Origin: Actinomycetota bacterium
GTDB lineage: Bacteria > Actinomycetota > Actinomycetes > Mycobacteriales > Mycobacteriaceae
DNA length: 64,000 nt
NCBI GenBank assembly: GCA_018268465.1
Contig: JAFDWN010000002.1
Location: 95,140-159,139, forward strand
Reading direction: 5' to 3'
Shown here: piece by piece, positions 53,524 through 61,491 of the stretch
Numbering within the stretch: the first letter of the stretch is position 1
Layout of the letters: every line of letters starts with the position of its first letter
Translations under genes and position numbers: made by a program
Notes under the pieces: generated by a model
What the model was told of the DNA's origin: nothing
Seen by the model: the letters and a program-made list of their open reading frames with translations, nothing else
Database searches by the model: none

Positions 53524-54314
53524 GAGACGGCGCCGGTGGCGCTCATATCACTGCGCTGCATACGTTCCAGCCGTGAGGACAGGTAGTCGACGAAGTCGCG
53601 GTACTCCACCGAGCGGGTGACCTCGTCGCCGCGGGGACGCGCGAACGGCACCGTGATGACCTCTTCCACCCGGCCCGGCCTGGTGTTCATCAGCACGATC
53701 CGATCGGCCAGGAAGACGGCCTCGGCCATGCTGTGTGTCACGAACACCGCGGTGCGGTCGTTCCCCTCCTCCGACCAGATCGCGGCGAGGTCGCGCTGCA
53801 TCACGCGACGGGTGAGCGCGTCGAGCGCACCGAAGGGTTCGTCCATCAGGATTGTCCGCGGCTCGACCACCAGCGCCCGCGCGATGCCGACCCGTTGTTG
53901 CATGCCGCCGGAGAGTTCGTGCGGCAGATGGTGTTCGAACCCGGAGAGGCCGACCTTGGCCAATTCGGCCCGGGCCCGGTCCAGCCGCTCGGTTTTGCCG
54001 ACACCGCGCGCCTCGAGTCCGAAGGCGACGTTGGTGACGATGTCGTACCACGGCAACAGCACGAAGTTCTGGAACACCAGCGCCCGGTCGGGCCCGGGAC
54101 CGTTGACCTTCACACCATCGATGCCGACGCTGCCCGACGTCGCCTTCTGCAGTCCGGCAATGATTTTGAGCAGCGTGGTCTTTCCGCAGCCGCTCGGTCC
54201 GATGAGTGCGACGAACTCCCCGTCGGGGATCTGGAAGGACACGTCCCGCAGCGCCGCGAAGGGCTCCCCGTCGCGGGTGGTGAAGGTGACCGAGACATCG
54301 TCGAATGTCAGCAT
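53520..54314 (-). CDS. NitT/TauT-type ABC transporter ATPase
   Basis: A 264-residue ATPase. Walker A is GPSGCGKTTLL, the Q-loop is near VFQNFVLLPW, the signature is LSGGMQQRVGIARAL and Walker B is ILMDEPFGALD, followed by the switch His in VTHSMAEA. The NitT/TauT/SsuB type energises import of sulfonates, nitrate, pyrimidine precursors or aromatic acids. ATG 54314 shares one base with the upstream stop. Confidence 0.93.
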   Translation of the reverse strand: MLTFDDVSVTFTTRDGEPFAALRDVSFQIPDGEFVALIGPSGCGKTTLLKIIAGLQKATSGSVGIDGVKVNGPGPDRALVFQNFVLLPWYDIVTNVAFGLEARGVGKTERLDRARAELAKVGLSGFEHHLPHELSGGMQQRVGIARALVVEPRTILMDEPFGALDALTRRVMQRDLAAIWSEEGNDRTAVFVTHSMAEAVFLADRIVLMNTRPGRVEEVITVPFARPRGDEVTRSVEYRDFVDYLSSRLERMQRSDMSATGAVS

Positions 54315-55183
54315 CACTTCTGCTTTCTCGCCGGCTGCCAGCTCAGGGCGCGGCGCTCCAACGCACGGGTCAGGCCGAGCATCACCAGTCCGAAGATGCC
54401 CAGCGACATCACGACGGCGTAGAGGTCGGCGCTTTGGAACATGTCCTTGTAGCGGGTGATGAGCTTGCCGACACCGGACGAGACGAGCAGCAGTTCCATG
54501 ACGACCATGCCGACGATGGCGCGCCCGGTGCCGACCCGCACGGCCGCCATCACCCCGGGCATCGCGCCCGGCCAGATCACCCGCCGGAAGCGCCGGACGG
54601 GCCCCATGCCGAAGGAGCGCGCCATCTCGACCAGATCCTTGTCGACATAGCGGACGCCTGCGGCCGACGTGAGCACGACGTCGACGATCGCGAACAGGAA
54701 GACCAGCGTCGCGCCGGCGACGACGTTGATCCCAAAGGCGATCACCACCAGCGGCACCAGCGCCGACACGGGCAGGGCGTTGAGAAATGCGAAGTAGGGC
54801 ATCGACAGCTTGGACAGGGTGGGCAGCAGCCCCATCGCCACGCCGAACGCGATACCGACAGCGAGCGCACTGAGCCAGCCGAAGACGAAGGGCACCAACG
54901 TCTTTGCATAGCTCTGCCAGAATTCGGCCGTCGCGGTCTGCTCCAGCAGTGCGGCGACGGTCTGGGTGAAGGTCGGGATGAACAGGTTGTTCTCCCGGGT
55001 CATGCCGTAGATCTGCCACACCAGCGCACCGGCGAGCAGACTGCCCGCGCCGACCATCAGGCCGAGAGTGCGGGGTCCCGGTCCGCGGCGGCGCGATGTC
55101 ACCGCGACGCTCGGGGCATCGCCGGCTTTCGGCGCTGGCTGCGGCACATCCAGTCGGGCACCGCTTTCGGTGCTTGAGGTCAC
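54314..55183 (-). CDS. NitT/TauT-type ABC transporter permease 2
   Basis: A 289-residue permease with a soluble N-terminal 40 residues and six membrane helices. The EAA-like loop is DLVEMARSFGMGPVRRFRRV, WPGAMPGVMAAVRVGTGRA. GTG 55183 overlaps the binding-protein stop by four bases. It is only distantly similar to permease 1. Confidence 0.87.
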   Translation of the reverse strand: MTSSTESGARLDVPQPAPKAGDAPSVAVTSRRRGPGPRTLGLMVGAGSLLAGALVWQIYGMTRENNLFIPTFTQTVAALLEQTATAEFWQSYAKTLVPFVFGWLSALAVGIAFGVAMGLLPTLSKLSMPYFAFLNALPVSALVPLVVIAFGINVVAGATLVFLFAIVDVVLTSAAGVRYVDKDLVEMARSFGMGPVRRFRRVIWPGAMPGVMAAVRVGTGRAIVGMVVMELLLVSSGVGKLITRYKDMFQSADLYAVVMSLGIFGLVMLGLTRALERRALSWQPARKQK

Positions 55184-56202
55184 TTATTCCCGTCCAGTTC
55201 GGCCAGCGCGTTCTGCAGGTAGCTGAAGTCGAAGTACTTGTCGATCGTGTCCTCACCCGGTGTCCCGATGTCGATTTCGCCGACGTCGTTGAAGAACTGC
55301 AGTGTGGTGAGGGCCTTTTCGGGTGTGATGCCACCGTCGGTGGACCAGATCTGACGTTCCGAATACTCGTTGACGAGATCCTCGAGCACCTGCGGATCCA
55401 TATCGGGCAGGTTCTCCTTGGCGATCTGCAATCCCCATGCGGGGTCCTCGGTGAGGCGTCGGTTGGCCTGCACGATGGCCTTGACCACCTTGGTGGCCAG
55501 CTCCGGGTTGTCTTCGGCCCACTGCCTGTTGAACCACAGGTCCTGCTCGATGAGGTCGGGGTACTGCTCGCCGAACGTCGAGAGCACCTTGAACGATCCC
55601 GGGTACTCCTTGCTGAGTTGCACGACGTCGGGCAGGTCGATCACGGACGCGTCGATCTGTCCTTTGGCGAGGGCTTCGGCGCGGACGTCGCTGCCGGGGA
55701 TGATCAGCTCCTCGTAGTCGAAGCCTTCGGTTTTGGCGTAGTACTGGGCGACGGCGCGGGTGAACGAGGTCTCACCGTGCACGGCGATCCGCTTCCCCTC
55801 GAGGTCGGAGAAGTCGTTGATGCCGGGCGCGACGGCCAGCGCCCAGGTGGGGCGCTGGGTGCCGACGACGTCGACGATGGAGGCGCCGTTGTCCACGGCG
55901 GGTACCCCGGTGTTGACGCCGATGTTCGTGCCGATGACCGCCGCGCCCTGCTGGATCGCCTGGATCGCCGTCGCGCCGTCCTCGACGAAACGTTGCTCCA
56001 CGGTGATCCCCTCCTCTTCCTCGAGGATCTGCCAGGCGGCGATCGGGACCAGTGAGATGAAGTCGACGTTGGTCCCTGCGACCGCCTGCAGGGTGTCACC
56101 GCTCGCACCGCCGTCACCGCCGCCGCCGGAGCCACATGCACTGAGGATCAGCATCGCGGCGGACAACCCTGCCAGGGTCCGGACGAGCGATGAACGGGAC
56201 AT
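55180..56202 (-). CDS. NitT/TauT-type substrate-binding lipoprotein
   Basis: A 340-residue lipoprotein. The signal peptide ends in the lipobox LILSAC, followed by a Gly-rich tether. The periplasmic-binding fold is of the SsuA/TauA/NMT1 type (WQILEEEEGITVEQRFVEDG, AIQQGAAVIGTNIG, KGQIDASVIDLPDVVQLSKE). It is the first gene of the nine-gene operon; GGAGG precedes ATG 56202. The ligand is unknown, probably a small carboxylate or N-heteroaromatic acid given the downstream enzymes. Confidence 0.88.
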   Translation of the reverse strand: MSRSSLVRTLAGLSAAMLILSACGSGGGGDGGASGDTLQAVAGTNVDFISLVPIAAWQILEEEEGITVEQRFVEDGATAIQAIQQGAAVIGTNIGVNTGVPAVDNGASIVDVVGTQRPTWALAVAPGINDFSDLEGKRIAVHGETSFTRAVAQYYAKTEGFDYEELIIPGSDVRAEALAKGQIDASVIDLPDVVQLSKEYPGSFKVLSTFGEQYPDLIEQDLWFNRQWAEDNPELATKVVKAIVQANRRLTEDPAWGLQIAKENLPDMDPQVLEDLVNEYSERQIWSTDGGITPEKALTTLQFFNDVGEIDIGTPGEDTIDKYFDFSYLQNALAELDGNK

Positions 56203-56324
56203 GCCCACCTCCAGCAATTTCAGTCAGTGAAATCTGGATTACAATCACCGCAACTGTGGCATGTGTCACGCACCAACGTCAAGGTTTTCTGGACAACTCC
56301 TGTGAAGTCGTTCCATTGAGCGGA
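56203..56324. promoter_or_regulatory. Divergent promoter region with IclR-type operator candidate
   Basis: The 122-bp gap between the ABC operon and the iclR gene is less GC-rich than its surroundings. TTCC-ATTGAGC-GGAA at about 56311-56325 has the 15-bp inverted-repeat form of IclR-family sites and overlaps the iclR start region, which would allow autoregulation. Confidence 0.4.
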
Positions 56325-57110
56325 ATGTTGAATACACTCATTGAAATGCAGAGCCAGGAGCGGTCATTCGCCATCCTGCGCGCCCTCGGCGGGCATCCGA
56401 GTCGCACGCTGACGGCCATCGCCACGGAGGTCGACCTCCCGAAGCCGACGGTGTTGAGGTTCCTGCGGGCGTTGGAGAACGGATCCTGGGTGACCAGGAC
56501 CGCCGACGGCGGGTACGCCCTCGGCCCGGGCATCCTGGGTCTGGCCGGCCAGTATCTGTCCTCCGACACCGTGATCGCCGCCGCGTCGGGCCCGATGATG
56601 AGACTGCGCGACACGCTCGGCGAAACCGCCACCCTCAGCCGCGCCGCCGGCGCGTCGCGAACCTGTGTGCAGGAGTTCCCCTCCACCCAGCCCCTGCGGC
56701 TGGTCCTCGGCCTCGGCGAATCCGGGCCCCTGCACGCCGGCGCCAGCGGTCTGGTCCTGCTCGCGCACATGCCCACTCCTCAGCGACAGCGCATTTTCGC
56801 CGGCGGGCTCGCGGGCCTGACCGATCGCACCATCACCTCCCCGACCGCGCTGGAGGTCGAATGCGAACGGATCCGGGCCCAGGGGTGGTCATTCACGCAC
56901 AGCCAGCGCACCGTCGGTGCCGCCGCGATGGCCGTGCCCATCCCCGATGCCGCCGCGGAGTGGGGAATCTCGGCGCTGGGCGTGTACGGACCCGAGTCGC
57001 GCTGCCGGTCTCTGGCCGACGAACAGCGCTGGCTCACAGCGCTTCAGCACTGCGCCGCCGAAATCGCCGCGGCCACCGGCGGACACGACGTGCCCGCACG
57101 CGGCAGCTGA
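56325..57110 (+). CDS. IclR-family transcriptional regulator
   Basis: A 261-residue regulator. The winged helix is in SFAILRALGGHPSRTLTAIA, TEVDLPKPTVLRFLRALENG and GGYALGPGILGLAGQYLSS. The C-terminal IclR effector domain includes PLHAGASGLVLLAHMP and a final GISALGVYGP. ATG 56325 or ATG 56346 may be the start. It is divergent from the ABC/CoA-transferase operon and is the likely local regulator, with an aromatic or pathway acid as effector. Confidence 0.88.
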   Translation: MLNTLIEMQSQERSFAILRALGGHPSRTLTAIATEVDLPKPTVLRFLRALENGSWVTRTADGGYALGPGILGLAGQYLSSDTVIAAASGPMMRLRDTLGETATLSRAAGASRTCVQEFPSTQPLRLVLGLGESGPLHAGASGLVLLAHMPTPQRQRIFAGGLAGLTDRTITSPTALEVECERIRAQGWSFTHSQRTVGAAAMAVPIPDAAAEWGISALGVYGPESRCRSLADEQRWLTALQHCAAEIAAATGGHDVPARGS

Positions 57111-57164
57111 GCCGGTTGCCGCCGCTGAGCTGCGACGACTCGCGGGTTCGGTACATTCGGGCCG

Positions 57165-58004
57165 ATGACGGGTACACCGGCCGCCAAGGTCGACGCCACA
57201 GCGCTGACGGGGGTGTCGGAGACGGCGCTGCTCACCCTGCTGGTCCGGGCCACCGAGGCCCGCAGACCGGACGCCATCATCGACGACCCGATGGCCATCC
57301 ATGTCGCCGACGGCATCGAGTTCGACTTTGCCAAATTCGGACGGATCCGCCGTCAGGACATGGCGTTACGGGCGCTGGCATTCGACGGCCAGACCCGCCG
57401 GTATCTCGCCGAGCATCCCTCGGCGACGGTCGTCGCCCTCGCCGAGGGCCTGCAGACCAGCTTCTGGCGTGTCGACCGGGCCGATGCACGTCACGAGTTC
57501 CGATGGCTCAGTGTGGATCTACCACCCGTGGTGGATCTACGCCGCAAGCTCCTGCCGCACTCGGACCGAATCACACTGTGCGCACAATCGGCACTGGACT
57601 ACTCGTGGATGGACCGCGTCGACGACTCCGGCGGGGTGTTCATCACCGCCGAGGGTCTGCTGATGTACCTGCAGCCCACCGATGCGATGGGTCTGATAAC
57701 CGCCTGTGCCAACCGTTTTCCCGGCGGCCGAATGATGTTCGACCTGCCGCCGCGCTGGTTTTCGGCGCTGACCCGGTGCGGTGTGCCGACGTCGCGGCGC
57801 TACCGGATCCCGCCGATGCCGTTCAGCCTGTCGGTGGCGCAGGCGGCCTACCTCGCCAGGATCGTGCCCGGGGTCCGCTCGGTGCACGAGATCGTCCTCC
57901 CGCAGGGCCGGGGCCGACTGCTCAACACGCTGACGTGGGCGGTGCAGCGGGTGCCCGTGTTCGACCCGGTGCGCCCGGTGTGGGCGATGCTGGAGTTCGG
58001 CTGA
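57165..58004 (+). CDS. Leucine-carboxyl-methyltransferase-like SAM methyltransferase (Omt-like, copy 2)
   Basis: A 279-residue paralogue of the methyltransferase at 46854. Shared blocks are VVALAEGLQTSFWRVDR, SALDYSWMDRVD, GVFITAEGLLMYLQPTDA and ANRFPGGRMMFD. The N-terminus (VDATALTGVSETALLTLLVR) is typical of the PPM1 family. It lies 54 bases after iclR. Substrate unknown. Confidence 0.85.
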   Translation: MTGTPAAKVDATALTGVSETALLTLLVRATEARRPDAIIDDPMAIHVADGIEFDFAKFGRIRRQDMALRALAFDGQTRRYLAEHPSATVVALAEGLQTSFWRVDRADARHEFRWLSVDLPPVVDLRRKLLPHSDRITLCAQSALDYSWMDRVDDSGGVFITAEGLLMYLQPTDAMGLITACANRFPGGRMMFDLPPRWFSALTRCGVPTSRRYRIPPMPFSLSVAQAAYLARIVPGVRSVHEIVLPQGRGRLLNTLTWAVQRVPVFDPVRPVWAMLEFG

Positions 58005-58031
58005 CACACCCGCCGCCGGATGCCGCGGCGG

Positions 58032-58913
58032 TCAGTAGATGACGTCCTTGCGGGCCGCGAGCCATCGGCCGAGCGCGGGCACGAGCCGATGCGCGTGGTA
58101 GGCGATGTGCGCCTCGGGGGTGACCGGGACGATCGCCCGTCCGGCGGCCACCGCGTGCACGATCCGTTCGGCCACCCGCTCGGGTGGATAGCGGCGCCGT
58201 GCGTACAGGGCGTCGAACTTCTGCCGCTTGGCCTCCTCGGCCGCGGCGCTCAATCCCGAGAATTGGGTTTTGGCAATGATATTCGTGTGGACGATACCCG
58301 GGCATATGGTACTGACCGCGATCTTGTGGCGGGCCATCTCGGCGCGCAGGCAGTCGGAGAACATGAATACCGCGGCCTTGCTCGTCGAGTATGCGCCCAG
58401 GCTCTGCTGCGGGGTGTAGGCCGCCATCGAGGACAGGTTCACGATGTGCCCGCCGTTTCCACGCGCGACCATCTTGGCCCCGAACGCGCGGCAGCCATGG
58501 ATCACGCCGAAGAGGTTGACGGCGATGACCCGCTCGAACACCTCGGGTGGGGTGTCCAGGAACCACCCGGCCTGACCGATCCCCGCGTTGTTGACCACGA
58601 TGTCGGGCACCCCGTGTTCGGCGGCGACGGTGTCGGCGTGTGCGTACACCGCGCCGCGGTCGGTGACGTCGAGCGGGTAGGCGTGCGCGACACCGCCTTC
58701 GGCGGTGATGGCCGCGGCGGTGCGTTCGGCTGCGGCGGCGTCGACGTCGGAGACAACGACCCGCGCGCCGCGTCCGGCGAATGCCAGCGCCGTTTCTCGC
58801 CCGATGCCGCTGCCCGCGCCCGTGATCACCACCAGTCGGCCCCCGAAGGTGCGTGGCGAACGCCGAGCGCTTCGGCCCGGCAGCGGGAGTCGTCCTCCCA
58901 CAAGGTTTTTCAT
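58032..58913 (-). CDS. Short-chain dehydrogenase/reductase (SadH-like)
   Basis: A 293-residue SDR. The cofactor motif is VVITGAGSGIGRETALAFAG, with NNAG in IVVNNAGIG, the catalytic Ser in NLSSMAAYTP and the YSTSK pair. The residue SDVDAAA after beta-2 suggests NAD(H) preference. It ends a three-gene operon with a hydrolase and a Baeyer-Villiger-type monooxygenase, the order of lipR-sadH behind mymA in M. tuberculosis. ATG overlaps the hydrolase stop by four bases. Confidence 0.87.
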   Translation of the reverse strand: MKNLVGGRLPLPGRSARRSPRTFGGRLVVITGAGSGIGRETALAFAGRGARVVVSDVDAAAAERTAAAITAEGGVAHAYPLDVTDRGAVYAHADTVAAEHGVPDIVVNNAGIGQAGWFLDTPPEVFERVIAVNLFGVIHGCRAFGAKMVARGNGGHIVNLSSMAAYTPQQSLGAYSTSKAAVFMFSDCLRAEMARHKIAVSTICPGIVHTNIIAKTQFSGLSAAAEEAKRQKFDALYARRRYPPERVAERIVHAVAAGRAIVPVTPEAHIAYHAHRLVPALGRWLAARKDVIY

Positions 58914-59830
58914 CCCCGCACGGGCCTTGCGGCGCTGTGCGCGTGATCGGCGATCATGGGCACCAGCCTGCCGACGGCCTCGGGCGCGAGGTCGTGGCCC
59001 ATGCCGGCGATGGTGACGTGCCTGGCCCCGGCGATCGCCGCGGCGGTGGCCAGGCCGCCGCTGGGGTGCACGATGAGGTCGCGGTCGCCGTGAATCACCA
59101 GTGTGGGCGCGTCGATGCCCCGCAGTTCGGCGGTGCGGTCACCGGATTTCATGATCGCGTTGATCTGTCGTGACACCCCGGCCCCCGCCGTGGGGCCGGG
59201 CCCGCGTTCCCAGGCGCCGGCGGCGTAGGCCGCCGCGGCCGCCTCGTCCCACGGCATCCGCGGGCTGGCGATATGGCGCGTCAGCTCCAGGTGCCGGGCG
59301 ATGAATCCCTCCCGGGTACGTGCCGGCGGTTTGGCCAGCAGTGCCAGCGTCGACGCCGCCGGCTGCCCGACGGAGCGGGCGCCGGTGGTCGCGAAGATCG
59401 ACGTCAGCGTGACGGCCCGGTGCGGATGGCGGGCGGCGATGGTCTGGGCGATCATGCCGCCCATCGACATGCCGACCAGGTGGGTCCGCTCGACGCCGAG
59501 GTGGTCGAGCAATCCGACGGCGTCGGCGGCCATGTCGGCGAGATCGTAGCCGTCGCGCCGCGGGCGGCGCGCGAGTTGGCGCACGGGTCCCGGCGGCGTG
59601 CTGGTGGCCCATGTCGATCGGCCGACGTCGCGGTTGTCGAAGCGGATCACGAAGAATCCCCGATCGACCAGCCCGTCGACCATTGCGGGCGGCCACGACG
59701 TCAGGTCCAGGGTCAGTCCCGCGATGAGCAGCAGCGGCGGGTCGTGCGGATCGCCGTTCGTGCGGTAGCACACGCGGTCGCCACCGGGAGCCACGCAGAA
59801 CCGGTCACGCGTACCGTGCGACCCGCTCAC
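58910..59830 (-). CDS. Alpha/beta-hydrolase
   Basis: A 306-residue alpha/beta-hydrolase. The oxyanion region is LLIAGLTLDLTSWPPAMVDG, the nucleophile elbow is GMSMGGMIAQ, and the Asp/His of the triad are in VIHGDRDLIVHPSGG and AGMGHDLAPE. It may hydrolyse esters or lactones formed by the neighbouring monooxygenase. GTG 59830 overlaps the monooxygenase stop by four bases. Confidence 0.85.
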   Translation of the reverse strand: MSGSHGTRDRFCVAPGGDRVCYRTNGDPHDPPLLLIAGLTLDLTSWPPAMVDGLVDRGFFVIRFDNRDVGRSTWATSTPPGPVRQLARRPRRDGYDLADMAADAVGLLDHLGVERTHLVGMSMGGMIAQTIAARHPHRAVTLTSIFATTGARSVGQPAASTLALLAKPPARTREGFIARHLELTRHIASPRMPWDEAAAAAYAAGAWERGPGPTAGAGVSRQINAIMKSGDRTAELRGIDAPTLVIHGDRDLIVHPSGGLATAAAIAGARHVTIAGMGHDLAPEAVGRLVPMIADHAHSAARPVRG

Positions 59831-61356
59831 GCCGGCACCTCGATGCGCTCGCCCACCGGCGCGGCCGCCGACAACCGCAGGTTCGGGTCGACGACGGTGT
59901 CGTTGCGCAGCAGCGTCACATCGCTGTGGTAGCTCATCGACGTCAGCCACGGAGCCGCGGCGCCCTGTCGGGGCAGTTCGCCCATCGCGCGCTGGACGTA
60001 TCCGGCGCCGAAGTCCAGCAGCGGGCGGGTGGGCATGGCGGGATCGGCGAGTTCGGCGCGGGCGACGGTGTGGCCATGGGCGTCCATGTAGGTCAGGAGC
60101 CGGCAGAAGTGCTCGCACAGCAGCCCGACCTTCAGCGTCCACGACGAGTTGGTGTAACCGATGGCGAAGGCGAAGTTGGGCACGCCGCTGAGCATCATGC
60201 CCTTGTAGGCGACGGTGTCGGCGATGTTCACCGGCTCACCGTCGATTTTCAGCGTCATACCGCCGAACGCCTGTACGTTCAGGCCGGTCGCGGTGACGAT
60301 GATGTCGGCGTCGAGATGGCGGCCGGACTCCAGCAGGATGCCGCTCTCGGTGAAGGTGGCGATCCGGTCGGTGACCACCGAGGCACTGCCGTTGCTGATC
60401 GCCGCGAACAGGTCGCCGTCGGGGACCGCGCACAGCCGCTGATCCCACGGGTTGTAGTCGGGGTTGAAGTGCTCGTCGACCGGATAGCCTGCGGGCAGCT
60501 GCCTGGCGTTGAGCGACCGGATGATCCGGCGGGCGAGCCGCGGGTACCGCTGGCAGATGGCGTACACGGCCCGCTGTTTGCCGATGTTGAACCGTCGCGC
60601 CAGGGCGTATCCGCGCTCGTCGCCGAGCAGTTTCCTGGCGGTGTTGGCGATCGCGTCCTTGGACGGCACCGGCATGATGTAGGTCGGTGAGCGCTGCAGC
60701 ATCGTGACGTGCCCGGCGGTCGGCGCCATCGCGGGCACCAGGGTCACCGCGGTCGCGCCGCTGCCGATGATGACCACGGACTTACCGGCGTAGTCGAGGT
60801 CCTGCGGCCAGTGCTGTGGGTGCACGACTTGCCCGGTGAACCGTTCCCGGCCTGCGAATTCAGGGGTGTAGCCCTGGTCGTAGCGGTAGTAACCGCCCGC
60901 ACAGAAGATCCAGTTCGCGCTGATGCGTACGAGTTCCGGCGCGCCCTGCCGATCGCGCTCGACGTCGACGACCCAGCGCCCTTCGTCGCTGGACCAGTTC
61001 GCGCCGAGCACCCGGTGGTGAAACCGGATCTTGGTGTCGATGCCGTTCTCGGCGGCGGTCTGGCGCAGGTAGGTCAGGATCTTCTCGCCCGAGGCGATCG
61101 CGTGCTCGTCGCGCCACGGCTTGAACTCGTAGCCGAACGTGTGCAGGTCGGAGTCCGATCGGATGCCCGGGTAACGGAACAGATCCCAGGTGCCGCCGGT
61201 GGCGCCGCGTGCCTCGAGGATCGCGTAGGACCGCTGCGGATGTTCCTGCTGCAGGTAGTAGGCGGCGCCGATGCCGGAGATGCCAGCGCCGACGATGAGC
61301 ACGTCGACGTGCTCATCGGGTGTGCCGGAGCGTTGCGCTGCTGAGCTGGGGACCAT
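59827..61356 (-). CDS. FAD-containing Baeyer-Villiger-type monooxygenase (EthA/MymA-like)
   Basis: A 509-residue flavoprotein. The FAD fold is VLIVGAGISGIGAAYYLQQE, followed by GGTWDLFRYPGIRSDSD. The monooxygenase fingerprint region is FTGQVVHPQHWPQDLDYAGK, and the NADPH fold is VVIIGSGATAVTLVPA. It resembles EthA and MymA. ATG 61356 has GAGGAG upstream. Divergent from a PucR regulator with a perfect palindrome between them. Likely substrates are ketones or thio-compounds; this class can activate thioamide drugs. Confidence 0.88.
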   Translation of the reverse strand: MVPSSAAQRSGTPDEHVDVLIVGAGISGIGAAYYLQQEHPQRSYAILEARGATGGTWDLFRYPGIRSDSDLHTFGYEFKPWRDEHAIASGEKILTYLRQTAAENGIDTKIRFHHRVLGANWSSDEGRWVVDVERDRQGAPELVRISANWIFCAGGYYRYDQGYTPEFAGRERFTGQVVHPQHWPQDLDYAGKSVVIIGSGATAVTLVPAMAPTAGHVTMLQRSPTYIMPVPSKDAIANTARKLLGDERGYALARRFNIGKQRAVYAICQRYPRLARRIIRSLNARQLPAGYPVDEHFNPDYNPWDQRLCAVPDGDLFAAISNGSASVVTDRIATFTESGILLESGRHLDADIIVTATGLNVQAFGGMTLKIDGEPVNIADTVAYKGMMLSGVPNFAFAIGYTNSSWTLKVGLLCEHFCRLLTYMDAHGHTVARAELADPAMPTRPLLDFGAGYVQRAMGELPRQGAAAPWLTSMSYHSDVTLLRNDTVVDPNLRLSAAAPVGERIEVPA

Positions 61357-61452
61357 GACTGCGACTCCTCGCGACGTTCGGATGACGTTGAGGTCAATGG
61401 TGGCCGGTCACGGCGACCGATCCAAGGTCAAAACGTCGCGTCTATCATCCAA

Positions 61453-61473
61453 AGTGGTGCATAGTGCACCACT
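61453..61473. promoter_or_regulatory. Perfect 21-bp operator-like palindrome
   Basis: AGTGGTGCA-TAG-TGCACCACT has nine-base perfect arms. It lies 19 bases before the PucR start and 97 bases before the monooxygenase start. A bound regulator would block or activate both genes. Its perfect symmetry makes chance unlikely. Confidence 0.7.
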
Positions 61474-61491
61474 CGGCGCTACTGTGGGCCC

